NCBI GenBank assembly: GCA_001542995.1
Contig: LFLA01000012.1
Span: forward strand, 1-64,000
Length of the DNA stretch: 64,000 nt
DNA from: Nitrospina sp. LS_NOB
Lineage (GTDB): Bacteria > Nitrospinota > Nitrospinia > Nitrospinales > VA-1
Reading direction: 5' to 3'
Every line of letters begins with the position of its first letter. Position 1 is the stretch's first letter. The notes beneath the pieces were generated by a model. That model searched no databases. It saw only the letters and a list, made by a program, of their open reading frames with translations, and was not told the origin of the DNA. The position numbers were made by a program, and so were the translations under genes. Shown piece after piece: positions 10,468-19,053 of the stretch.

Positions 10468-11499
10468 TTAAAGAGGGGCAGGCTGCCGCTTGGGAAGAGT
10501 GACGATGAATTCGGTTCCTTGTCCCAGTTGGCTTTTTACAGATATGTTGCCCCCCGTGCCGGGAAACAATCCTCTTGCAGATAGCCAAGCCGATTCCCGT
10601 TCCTTCGTAAGCCGATCTTCCGTGCAGTCTTTTAAGGGGAATAAAAATCCGTTCCGAGAACTTTTCATCCAGCCCGATCCCATTATCCTACACAGAAATA
10701 TCCCAGCTCTCGTTTTCGTTGGGTTGGCTGGTCAAGTGGACAACGGGAGGGGTGTCTGGTTTGTGGTACTTCAAGGCGTTTTCAATCAGATTTTGCAAAA
10801 GTTGCTGCATTTGAAAAGGATCGGCATCAACAGTGGGCAAATAATCGTGTGTGACTTTCCCTTGGGTGTCCAGGATCCGTGTTTCAAGATCTTCTATGAC
10901 TTCACAGGCAATTTTATTCAGATCCACTCTTTTGCTCAATCCGTCCAGAATTTCCTGAAAAGGTTTTCCCGCCACGAGATTTTCCAAAATATTATTATGA
11001 TCAAGAAGGTAGTTTTCCGCAATTTTCCGTTCTGTAATTTCAAAGCCATAGACATTGACGTAGCTGTGCTCGTCAACAGGAGAAAAGGTGATAGAAAAAA
11101 AACGCCCGGAAAACTCCAGTTCAACCGTTCTATTGGCGTGTTGATCAAACGCATCACTGGCCAGTTTTTGCCATTCAGGCGGCAAGGGTTGGGTGGGCTC
11201 GATAGTTGTAGTAACGAGAGGCTTGCCTGATTGAAGTAAAGCAGTTGCCCATCTTTGGAAATACGTAGAACGGGATGAGGGCTTTCTTTGGGCAGGCGGG
11301 AGAGCCACTCAATCTTCGTACCTTTTTCATCAATCTCTTCGGCGGACACATCCATGGTGTGTTCGAGCAAGGCAAAATCTTCATCATTTGTACGGTAGGC
11401 GCAATCTACCGCATTGAGGAAGTCTTCCCATTGAGGGGGAATATTTTTCAGTTCACCAAGATGCTTTTTGATCTGCCTCAGGAGCAATTTATGTTTCAT
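10468..11499 (-). pseudogene. Broken histidine kinase (PAS/GAF remnant plus ATPase domain)
   Basis: The remnant encodes a signalling kinase in pieces. An N-terminal part has a PAS-like region (HPVLRISKDGQLLYFNQA). After a frameshift near 11215 comes a second PAS-like stretch and the beginning of a GAF-type segment (ILENLVAGKPFQEILDGL). This jumps straight to DLNKIACEVIEDLE near 10930, so the phosphoacceptor H-box region is deleted. The ATPase domain is recognisable ([34 protein letters not shown]). It is cut by an in-frame TAG near 10685 (probably CAG originally) and by another frameshift in a G6 run near 10545. It lies 11 bases after the FIST gene, so both were one sensory operon. Confidence 0.8.
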
Positions 11500-11510
11500 T
11501 ATGATGAAAA

Positions 11511-12641
11511 TTAAGTTTCAGAAAAGGTGGTGATGGACATTGTTTGATTATGCAAGTGTGAATTTTCAGAGTCATCAATGGGAGCGATCTCACCGTAGGA
11601 ATAAAACCCGGCCAAGCTGGTTTTGGCCCCGAATATTTCTTCAACAGCCTCTATTTCTTCTTCCACCCGTTGTTTCATCAAAATTTTTCTTCCAACACAA
11701 CTCATGAGAATTGCCAGGTCAGGGAAAGAGGTTCCTGCGTTCAGGCATACTTTGGCCGCCTCTTCGGCCCCGCTGACAAGGTTGTCAATATTGGTTTTCA
11801 TGAGGCGTGCGGTACCTCCCTGTTCCAAGTCGCCCGCAAATGTTATGCTCCCGGATTTTTTGTCAAATCCCAAAATCGTGCGCACCAGACCCTTTTCCAT
11901 TTTCGAGGTTTGATAATAGAGGGGAAAATAGAAGCATTGAGTGGGGAAATCTTTATAGCGGTCCCCGAGATATTTTTCATATAATTCCAGGGCAGGTTTC
12001 CCATCCAGTTCATAAAGAATATTGTTTTCCGATCGGGTGATTTTACGCTCAGGACCGAAAGGAGTAAAACCACTGACGGAACCACAATGGACTTTCAAGC
12101 GGGTTCCGTAAAATCCTATAGCCACCACATTTTTAATTTCAGATATCTGGTTAGCACCGACCAGGGTTTCTTTGAAATCTGCCCCATCTCCCGTCAGGCC
12201 TCCGGTAACTCCTACTCCTTCTGGTAAATGTTTAACCATTCCCTTGACCAATTCCGACCCATTCACATTCAATCCATCAACAGGAACGAAGATATGACGT
12301 AGCCCTTCCTGTTCCAGTTCGGCAACCAGTTCCTCTCCAATGGGAAAACTGTCTTTCCGATCTTTAAGTGCGCAGGTTTAAGGACCGTGTTCTCAAACCA
12401 GATCGCCGTGGCTACAAGCGAATTATCATAGACGCGGGTTTTGAAAATTTCTCCTGCGGTGGAACCGCTCAGGATATAGGCGTGGGGGGTAGGCTTGTCG
12501 GATGTCATTAAAAAGGGTTTCATTTTTTAAATTGGAGGGATGGCCAAAGAGCAGTACAAGTTGGGCGTCTTTTAAATTCCCTGAGATTATATTGCCTGAC
12601 CAACCTTCGTCCCGAGACCAGCATCTTTGCTCAGCTTTCAT
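11511..12641 (-). pseudogene. Broken FIST-domain sensor protein
   Basis: FIST proteins are sensory domains thought to bind small ligands such as amino acids. The C-terminal half (11511-12272, FIST_C) is open and well preserved (VGVTGGLTGDGADF, GFYGTRLKVHCGSVSGF, GRKILMKQRVEEE, GFYSYGEIAP). The FIST_N half is split. A shift in a C-rich run near 12490 separates LVLLFGHPSNL from HAYILSGSTAGEIF, and a second near 12355 separates ATAIWFENTVLKPAHLKI from the part leading to HIFVPVDGLNVNGSELVKG. It precedes the broken histidine kinase in the same direction, a usual FIST partner. I infer loss of this signalling pair as a unit. Confidence 0.8.
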
Positions 12642-12898
12642 AAAACCCTCCGAAAAGACAAATAGCTTTTTGGATATTTTCGCAATATAGCAATTTTATG
12701 AGCATTTAAAAAGCTATATTTATATGCTATTTCTTTAATTAAAATTATTTCCAGGCTATATCACATTTTTTCAATGCCTTTTGATTCTGAGGGTGTGCGC
12801 TGATAGCACAAAAAATATTTTTAAAATACTTCAAGTTAAGAGTCTTAACAGCGATTTTCCTTGCAAGATTTATGGTTTTGTGGAATCGTAATTTCTCT

Positions 12899-12927
12899 TT
12901 GACAGGTTTTTGCAATTGTGCTAAAAA
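12899..12927 (+). promoter_or_regulatory. Candidate dnaN promoter
   Basis: TTGACA at 12899-12904 is followed after 17 bases by TAAAAA at 12922-12927. This lies 46 bases before the dnaN start, and AAAGGAG stands just before the ATG. The rest of 12642-12898 is AT-rich spacer. I found no DnaA-box cluster in it, so it does not look like an origin. Confidence 0.5.
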
Positions 12928-12973
12928 TCTTCAAGCTTGAAAACGGTCTTTTGCCTACCTTCAAAGGAGTTTT

Positions 12974-14080
12974 ATGGAAGTCAGAATAAGTCGGGACGTT
13001 CTGCTGAACGGGGTGCACAAAGTTCAGGGAATCGTGGAACCAAAAGGGGCGATGCCCATTCTTTCTCACTTACATCTTTCCGCTGATAAAGACACCATCT
13101 GCATTCGTGCCACGGATTTGGAAATCGGGACCTTGGGCCATTATCCAGCGAATGTGGCTGCGCCCGGTGCTGTGACGCTCAATGCCAGAAAACTTTTTGA
13201 CATTGTCCGGGAACTCCCGGATGAAGAAATCTATCTGAAAAAAGAAGAAAATAACTGGATTACTTTAAAGTGTGGAAAGTCCAAATTCCGTTTGCCCGGG
13301 CTTCCCCCTGAAGATTTTCCTCCTTTGCCCGAATACAGCGACAAACCGCTGTTGGAATTTGACAGCAAAATTTTGAAGGAAATGATTCGCAAAACCTTTT
13401 TCTCGGTTTCTCCGGATGAGACCCGTCAGGCGTTGAACGGTTTATTGCTGGAAGCGGAAGGCGACAGCGTAAGTCTGGTAGGCACGGATGGGCACCGGTT
13501 AGCAATGATTTCACGACCGGTCAAATCAAATGCGGCCAAAGGGGAGGTCTTGAGTTTTCTTTTGCCTAAGAAAGCGTTGTCTGAGTTGCTGAAGTTGATG
13601 GAAGACGAGGACGCAACGTTTGGATTTTCTTCCCAGGATAATCACTTGGCTTTTATTTGCGGCAAGCAAGTGATTGTGTCCCGCAAAATAGACGGAAAAT
13701 TTCCTAATTATCGGCAAGTGATTCCGTCAGACAATCATTTGAAAGCCAAAGCCGATAGGGATGGTCTGACCCATGCGTTGAAACGTGTGGCTCTGCTGGC
13801 GGATGAAAAATCTAAAATGGTTCGGTTTGAAATCAAGAATGGCAGCTTGAGCCTGATTTCAGACAATACGGATCTGGGAACCGCCCATGAGGAAATGTCC
13901 CTTGAGTATGAGGGTGAAGAGGTCTCTATCGGGCTTAACGCAAAATATGTTCTGGATATCCTCAATGTTATTGAGGGGGATACGGTGACGCTTAATCTAA
14001 AAGATCAAAATCACTCCTGCCTGTTTACGGTGACGGATGACGACCAGTATAAGAGCATCGTCATGCCCATGCGTCTCTAA
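12974..14080 (+). CDS. dnaN: DNA polymerase III beta sliding clamp
   Basis: The beta clamp encircles DNA and tethers the replicative polymerase. The protein has 368 residues, the family length, with three clamp-fold domains. Recognisable segments are NGVHKVQGIVEPKGAMPILSH minus one end residue, FRLPGLPPEDFPPLPE, LVGTDGHRLA near residue 175 and the C-terminal YKSIVMPMRL. The ATG at 12974 is supported by AAAGGAG a few bases upstream. No dnaA or recF lies in the window; the upstream neighbour is a dead signalling operon and downstream is a convergent radical SAM gene, so the usual dnaA-dnaN arrangement is absent here. Confidence 0.97.
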   Translation: MEVRISRDVLLNGVHKVQGIVEPKGAMPILSHLHLSADKDTICIRATDLEIGTLGHYPANVAAPGAVTLNARKLFDIVRELPDEEIYLKKEENNWITLKCGKSKFRLPGLPPEDFPPLPEYSDKPLLEFDSKILKEMIRKTFFSVSPDETRQALNGLLLEAEGDSVSLVGTDGHRLAMISRPVKSNAAKGEVLSFLLPKKALSELLKLMEDEDATFGFSSQDNHLAFICGKQVIVSRKIDGKFPNYRQVIPSDNHLKAKADRDGLTHALKRVALLADEKSKMVRFEIKNGSLSLISDNTDLGTAHEEMSLEYEGEEVSIGLNAKYVLDILNVIEGDTVTLNLKDQNHSCLFTVTDDDQYKSIVMPMRL

Positions 14081-14089
14081 GATTTTCGG

Positions 14090-15217
14090 TCAAAGGTCAA
14101 AAAACTGATCCAGTTTTTTATCGCTCCTTGGCGTTTTTCCCGTTACGCCTTCCCAGATTTCCCGGGTCTCCATACAAAGATAAATGTTTAATTCTTGCGA
14201 GCGGGACATAAGATATCCGCGAATGGTTTCGTAGGCTTGGTTCCTTAAGGGGCGAAGGTAGCGGAACTTGCCATCCTTGCTGGGCAGGTGTTCGCTGGTG
14301 AACAAGCGGGTTTCCGGATGGCGGTTTTTGATGATCAATTTCAGACTAGGGCGATATCGAAAGCTTCCCAGGCTCACCCACGCCACCTTATCGATGGGTA
14401 GGGTATCGCATAAAATATTGACAAGCTCTCGGTAGGCCTCCTCCCAACCTGGTATCAAAATGATTGGATCAAAATGAAATCCGATGCGGTAGCCTTTATC
14501 CAGACATGCTCGGGCAGATTCAAGCCGCTGGGCTAGCCCCGGTGTCCCCTTTTCCTCCTGATCAATGATGGTTTGTGGATTCAGTGACCAAGATACAATA
14601 ATATTTGTAGGATCGGGATGGTTCAATAGATTCGCAATCTGGTCTGACTTAGTTTTTAACTCCAGCACGGCGTTCGACTGCCGGTTGAAAAAGGGGAGTA
14701 GGGTGGCGGTGTAGGGGACAATGGTATCCAGGGCCAGGCTGTCGGTCAATTCTCCCGTCCCAACCCGAAAATTGCGATCCGGATATTGTGTGAACACTTC
14801 TTCCAACTCGCCAAGCAGGTCTTCAACATTAACATAGGCCACCTGCATGGGGTTGTTGCCTAAAAAATCCTGTAGGAAACAATAAGAACAATCGTAAATG
14901 CAGTTTTTCGATAAGTTCACAATATAATAATTGCAACACACCATACCCGGGCTGATACCCGGACACTTCTTCAGGAACGAACCCTTAAAACGGCATAACG
15001 CCAAATGCTTTTTTCCTTCCCCAAACACATCGTACTGTGAAGATTTCATCTGTTCCGTGAGAAGAGAAATATCCTGAAACGTTTGCCGGGGAACTCCGGG
15101 GAGCCGCGAGAGGATTTCTTGCACCAGAGGATACTCGCTCACCCCGTCTTCCAGGAACAGAATATCGGGCTGGTATTCTTTGGGGATGGGGGTGGAGCCT
15201 ATTGTATTTATTGGCAT
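14090..15217 (-). CDS. Spore photoproduct lyase-like radical SAM protein
   Basis: This 375-residue protein belongs to the SPL family of radical SAM enzymes. The cluster-binding CxxxCxxC lies in NCIYDCSYCFLQ near residue 125, preceded by the family motif CCNYYIVNL. Further features are FRVGTGELTDSLALD, ELKTKSD and IVSWSLNP, all typical of the SplB fold. True SplB repairs the spore photoproduct in endospores. This organism shows no sign of sporulation, so the substrate may be a UV lesion or another thymine adduct; that is open. The gene is convergent with dnaN, with a 9-base gap. Confidence 0.88.
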   Translation of the reverse strand: MPINTIGSTPIPKEYQPDILFLEDGVSEYPLVQEILSRLPGVPRQTFQDISLLTEQMKSSQYDVFGEGKKHLALCRFKGSFLKKCPGISPGMVCCNYYIVNLSKNCIYDCSYCFLQDFLGNNPMQVAYVNVEDLLGELEEVFTQYPDRNFRVGTGELTDSLALDTIVPYTATLLPFFNRQSNAVLELKTKSDQIANLLNHPDPTNIIVSWSLNPQTIIDQEEKGTPGLAQRLESARACLDKGYRIGFHFDPIILIPGWEEAYRELVNILCDTLPIDKVAWVSLGSFRYRPSLKLIIKNRHPETRLFTSEHLPSKDGKFRYLRPLRNQAYETIRGYLMSRSQELNIYLCMETREIWEGVTGKTPRSDKKLDQFFDL

Positions 15218-15325
15218 TGTTTTATATAATGAGGCAGGTTTTGAGGCCGACCCGGCTACTCGCCGTAGAGGGGGGCCACGAGATAATTTTGTGAATCACT
15301 TTATCATTTAACTGAAGGAAAGAAA

Positions 15326-16417
15326 ATGCACATTCCTGCCTCCTCGCTTTCTGACCAGCACATCCAAAGGAAAAATAAATTTCGCTTTGGATTTGTTTTT
15401 CTCTTCATTGTTTCGGTGGGACTGAATATTTTTCTCCTCTTTTTTGACCAGCAAAATAATGCTGCGGTTGCGTCTTTGCCGCAGGATACCGGGATAGTAT
15501 CGCAAATCTCTGTCAAACCGTCCGAGGTATTGGAAGTGCCTCAACCTGCTACTATCAAGCCCGTGTCATTCACGGTTCCATCCGGGAGGGCTCTTGAGAG
15601 CGAAGCTATCCACTCGCTGAATTTTAAAATCCGGAATTCCCTGAACTTTACCGTGTGCAGAATGATAACCCGGGAAAATGGCTGCGCCGCGCTTTCCGCA
15701 CACCTCGGGCGTCTCATGGTGTGGTTCATGGACATCAAAAAAAGCATGAGAAACGGCGACTCTATTGATGTGGTGTACCAGCAACTGGAAGGACCCGAGC
15801 AGTTTAAAATTCTCAAACTTTCCTATAAGAGTCAGTTATTTGGCAAAACATTTGAGGCCTATTATTTTGATGAGTTCGACCATGGCAATGGAGGCTATTT
15901 TGACAGTGAAGGAAAAGAGATTGCCCAACGTATTGTCGAAGCCCAGAGCCCCATCCGGCATTATATTGAAATCACTTCTCTGCCTGGCGATTTTCGCAAA
16001 GGGGTAGGAGGGCATTCCGGGACAGATTTTAAAGCCAAGGTGGGGACGCCCATTTATTCAGGATTTGCTGGAAAGGTCACGCGGGCCAACTGGAATGTGC
16101 GGGCCAACGGTTATTGTGTTGAAATCGATCACCCTAAATTGGGAATAAAAACTCTCTACCTCCACTTGAGCCGGGTCAAAGTGAAACGGGGCCAGACTAT
16201 CCAGGCGGGCCAGCAGATCGCTGAATCGGGAAACACCGGAAGAACCTTCGCGCCCCACCTGCATTATGAGATTCAAAACCGGAAAAATAGGAAAACCATC
16301 TATAATCCCTTCACCTTCAAGCACCATAAAAGCTATACCCGAAATATCCCTCCCCAGCATTACCAGTCCTTCCAAAAAACTGTTAAGCTCTATAGCTCTG
16401 TGATAAAGGAAAGCTAA
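15326..16417 (+). CDS. M23 family peptidase, membrane-anchored
   Basis: This 363-residue protein has a short basic N-terminus, one membrane helix (about residues 20-42) and a periplasmic body. The C-terminal LytM/M23 domain holds GHSGTDFKAKVGTP near residue 230 (first zinc ligands His and Asp) and HLHYEIQN near residue 310 (third ligand His), so the catalytic centre is intact. Such enzymes cut peptide cross-bridges of peptidoglycan. An OapA-like or opacity-type central domain (residues 130-215) precedes it. It starts at ATG 15326 after GAAGGAAAG. A transglycosylase gene follows, separated only by a dispersed repeat, which suggests a cell-wall function for both. Confidence 0.93.
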   Translation: MHIPASSLSDQHIQRKNKFRFGFVFLFIVSVGLNIFLLFFDQQNNAAVASLPQDTGIVSQISVKPSEVLEVPQPATIKPVSFTVPSGRALESEAIHSLNFKIRNSLNFTVCRMITRENGCAALSAHLGRLMVWFMDIKKSMRNGDSIDVVYQQLEGPEQFKILKLSYKSQLFGKTFEAYYFDEFDHGNGGYFDSEGKEIAQRIVEAQSPIRHYIEITSLPGDFRKGVGGHSGTDFKAKVGTPIYSGFAGKVTRANWNVRANGYCVEIDHPKLGIKTLYLHLSRVKVKRGQTIQAGQQIAESGNTGRTFAPHLHYEIQNRKNRKTIYNPFTFKHHKSYTRNIPPQHYQSFQKTVKLYSSVIKES

Positions 16418-16531
16418 CCACTAGCCAGTACCACTCCTACGGGGCATGATGGCAAGTGAAGGGGATACTACAGCCGCCAGCATTTTTGCCAGCCAATTCA
16501 AGCTATTGCGCATTGGTTCCACGCCTAGTGG
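16418..16531. repeat. Dispersed palindromic element between M23 gene and mtgA
   Basis: It begins CCACTAGCC directly after the TAA of the M23 gene and ends TTGGTTCCACGCCTAGTGG at 16513-16531. The interior has the CCTACGGGGCATGATGGCAA module and TTTTTGCCAGCCAATTC. It fills nearly the whole gap between the two genes. Confidence 0.7.
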
Positions 16532-16544
16532 GGAAGGGATACCT

Positions 16545-17254
16545 GTGAAAAAAAAAGAAAGTCAGGTAAGGGCAAAAAGCCCATCCGCATTCGTGTCTGG
16601 AAAATTGTTTTTGACCTTTTGTTGTGTTTTGTCGCTCTTACAATTGCCCCTGTCCTGCTATACAGATTTGTGAACCCGCCCACAACACCTCTGATGTTGA
16701 TTCGCTGGGTGGAAAGTGGGCAGAATCTTCCTCTATATCTGAATTCATGGAGGTCCATTGAAAAAATTTCCCCGAATATTATGAAGGCGGTCTTAGCTGC
16801 TGAGGACCAGAAATTTTTCGCCCATCATGGGTTTGACTGGCTGGCCATCGAGCATGCGATCACGACAAACCTCACGACAGACCGGAGGGTGGGAGCCAGT
16901 ACGATTTCCATGCAAACCGCTCGCAATGTATTCCTGTGGCAAACCCGAACCCGGTTTCGCAAGTTGCTGGAAAGTTATTTTACCGTACTGGTTGAATTTT
17001 TTTGGAGCAAACAGAGGATTCTGGAAGTCTATTTGAATGTGATTGAATGGGGAGAGGGTATCTTTGGTTGCGAGCAGGCGGCCCAGACCTATTTCCGGCA
17101 TTCGTCAAAACTTCTTTCACCGGTTGAGTCGGCATGGATGGCGGCTGTCTTACCCAATCCCCGGCATTGGACGCAAAGACCCACCCCAAAACATGTGCAG
17201 GCCCGACAAATCAAGATTCTCGATACTCTGCCACACATGCGAATTGCCCATTAA
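16545..17254 (+). CDS. mtgA: Monofunctional peptidoglycan transglycosylase, start out of frame
   Basis: GT51 enzymes polymerise lipid II into glycan strands at the periplasmic face of the inner membrane. The motifs are intact: AVLAAEDQKFFAHHGFDW (catalytic Glu), GASTISMQTARN and QRILEVYLNVIEWG. The frame containing these reaches upstream through a membrane helix (DLLLCFVALTIAPVLLY) and a basic tail (RKSGKGKKPIRIR) but has no ATG or GTG. The only well-placed start, GTG 16545 near GGGAAGGG, is one base out of frame and is followed by nine A residues. One extra A would join them to a 236-residue protein. Slippage, a sequencing error or a weak TTG start at 16619 are alternatives. Confidence 0.85.
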
Positions 17255-18451
17255 ATGATTAAGATCCAGATATCCAAAACACTACAAGGCAAAATCCGCA
17301 AGGGGTATCCCTGGGTTTTCAAATACCAGGTTCAAAACCGCATTCTTGAAAGTCAGCCAGAAAACCTGGGAGTGATTTACGATCACAATAACCGTTTTTT
17401 GGCTCTGGGTTTGTGGGACCCGGATGCTGATCTTTGTTTTAGAGTGTTGAACCTGGGAAAACCAAGGGAAATCAATACGGGCTTTTTTCTGGAGCGTCTG
17501 CAGTCCGCAAAAATAATCAGGGAGGAGCTGGAACATCAGGGCACAACGGGTTATCGCGTCATTAACGGTGAAAATGACGGGCTTCCCGGGCTTGTGTTGG
17601 ATCGTTATGAGGACACCCTGGTTCTGAAACTGTACACCGCAAGTTGGTTTCCGTTTCTGGATGAACTCTGTGAATTATTTCAGAAGGAATTCAAAAGTCG
17701 GCAGGTGGTTTTGCGATTAGCCCGTAACATTAGCAAATCATTTGGGGTCCACTCAGCTTACCGGGACGGACAGATCTTAGTTGGAGACGGGAACTCAAGC
17801 TGGGTGCAATTCAAGGAAAATAGGCTGAAGTTTTTGGTGGATGTTGTTGAGGGGCAGAAAACCGGCTTTTTTCTGGACCAGAGGGACAATCGGTTAAAAA
17901 TACGGGAAATGGCTAAAGACCGATCTGTATTGAATGTTTTCAGTTATTCGGGGGGATTCTCGGTATACGCTTTGGCTGGCGGGTGCAGGTCGGTGGTGGA
18001 GGTGGACAGTAATCCATTTGCATTGGAGACATCATTGCGAAACTTGAAATTGAATTTCCCTGGAAAATCATTTCCAGCTCAAAATTTTTCTCAAAAGGAG
18101 GGCGACGCCTTCCAAATACTGGCTGGGTTAAAATCCGAAAAGCAGTTTTTTGACTTGGTTATTTTGGATCCGCCTGCGTTTGCCAGAAATAAGAAACATA
18201 AAGCCCAGGCTTTAGTGGCTTATGCAAAATTGGCTAAAGCGGGTGCAGAGGTTGCATCGGGGATACTATTTGCCGCTTCTTGTTCGGCGCATGTGCCAGA
18301 AAACGACTTTTATGATGCGGTCTATCGTGGAATTGGTTCTGCAGGAATAAAATATGAAGAGATCGCTAGAACGGGGCATGCTTTGGATCATCCGGTAACG
18401 TTTGCCGAAGCTTTTTATCTAAAGTCGGCCTATCTCAAGATAGGCCCATAA
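17255..18451 (+). CDS. rlmI: 23S rRNA cytosine methyltransferase RlmI-like
   Basis: The 398-residue protein has an N-terminal PUA domain (GYPWVFKYQV, residues 17-80), a central EEHEE-like segment with GYRVINGENDGLPGLVLDRY, and a Rossmann SAM domain. Methyltransferase motifs are FLDQRDNR, NVFSYSGGFSVYALAGG near residue 235, VEVDSN, and DPPAFARNKK near residue 310, followed by the SCSAHV segment. Family members make 5-methylcytosine in 23S rRNA. ATG at 17255 follows the mtgA stop codon TAA without a gap, so the two are probably translationally coupled. The RlmI assignment rests on domain order; the exact target base is not shown. Confidence 0.9.
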   Translation: MIKIQISKTLQGKIRKGYPWVFKYQVQNRILESQPENLGVIYDHNNRFLALGLWDPDADLCFRVLNLGKPREINTGFFLERLQSAKIIREELEHQGTTGYRVINGENDGLPGLVLDRYEDTLVLKLYTASWFPFLDELCELFQKEFKSRQVVLRLARNISKSFGVHSAYRDGQILVGDGNSSWVQFKENRLKFLVDVVEGQKTGFFLDQRDNRLKIREMAKDRSVLNVFSYSGGFSVYALAGGCRSVVEVDSNPFALETSLRNLKLNFPGKSFPAQNFSQKEGDAFQILAGLKSEKQFFDLVILDPPAFARNKKHKAQALVAYAKLAKAGAEVASGILFAASCSAHVPENDFYDAVYRGIGSAGIKYEEIARTGHALDHPVTFAEAFYLKSAYLKIGP

Positions 18452-18492
18452 TGGCAGGAATAACAAATGGTTGTGTGGGCGGACGGTATTGG

Positions 18493-18799
18493 TTGGGCGC
18501 TGAAACGATATGGGTTAATACGTTAGAAATTGAATTGAAAGTGCTTCTGTTAAAACCAGCTTTAGCTGAGAAGAAAATCAAACCATCTTGATTATCTTTT
18601 TCTAGCTTTAGCTTTCTTTTTAGCTTTCTTTTTAGCTTTTTTCTTTGTTGCTTTTTTCTTAGCTACTTTTCTTTTTGGAGCTTTTTTCTTAGCTTTTTTC
18701 TTAGCTACTTTTCTTTTTGGAGCTTTTTTCTTAGCTTTTTTCTTGGTTGCCATCAAGATCTCCTTTCATACGTCAATCGGTATTCGTTTCAGCGCCCAA
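18493..18799. repeat. Inverted repeat flanking the histone-like gene
   Basis: TTGGGCGCTGAAACGA at 18493-18508 recurs as the exact reverse complement at 18784-18799. The homology continues roughly on either side, with a two-base gap (GTATT before the arm and ATA after it). The arms flank the small Lys/Ala-rich gene at 18592-18753. One arm lies downstream of the gene and the other in its leader between promoter and start codon. Confidence 0.6.
18592..18753 (-). CDS. Histone H1-like Lys/Ala-rich DNA-binding protein
   Basis: This 53-residue reading frame on the minus strand starts at ATG 18753 and ends with TAA. AAAGGAGAT stands seven bases upstream, a strong ribosome binding site. The product is almost entirely Lys, Ala, Arg, Pro and Val. 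It has two exact tandem units KKKAKKKAPKRKVA (positions 4-17 and 18-31), followed by KKKA repeats and a final ARKR. This composition matches the C-terminal tail of histone H1 and the bacterial HctB/AlgP-type nucleoid proteins, which bind DNA by charge. I infer a nucleoid-associated protein. The low-complexity sequence makes the exact repeat number prone to variation or error. Confidence 0.82.
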   Translation of the reverse strand: MATKKKAKKKAPKRKVAKKKAKKKAPKRKVAKKKATKKKAKKKAKKKAKARKR

Positions 18800-18811
18800 A
18801 TACTGTTTATC

Positions 18812-18839
18812 ATCTTATGACATAAGCGCTTGATGTCAA
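18812..18839 (-). promoter_or_regulatory. Candidate promoter of histone-like gene
   Basis: Read on the minus strand, TTGACA (18839-18834) is followed after 16 bases by TAAGAT (18817-18812), 58 bases before the start codon. One arm of the flanking inverted repeat lies between this site and the ATG. Confidence 0.45.
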
Positions 18840-19053
18840 GCGAATATTAAGAAAAATTAATGTTTTAGAGGGGGCATTCAGTTGCAGCGAAAATTATGAA
18901 TACGATATGTCAATGTTCTATTTTTATGTGACCCGATGAAACCCGCATAAACAAAGGGGGAAACACCTTGCTTGGTTTTTTTAGTTTTTTACGAGTATAC
19001 TGAATTTGTTTTCTGAGTGTTTTAAATGGGTTGGAAAAAAATAAATTTTTTTT

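Noticed and set aside
10490-11230. Plus-strand frame of 246 residues opposite the kinase remnant
   Set aside because: The minus strand shows recognisable kinase motifs in this stretch; the plus frame has none.
12642-12973. Replication origin next to dnaN
   Set aside because: The region is AT-rich, but I found no cluster of TTATCCACA-like DnaA boxes and no dnaA gene.
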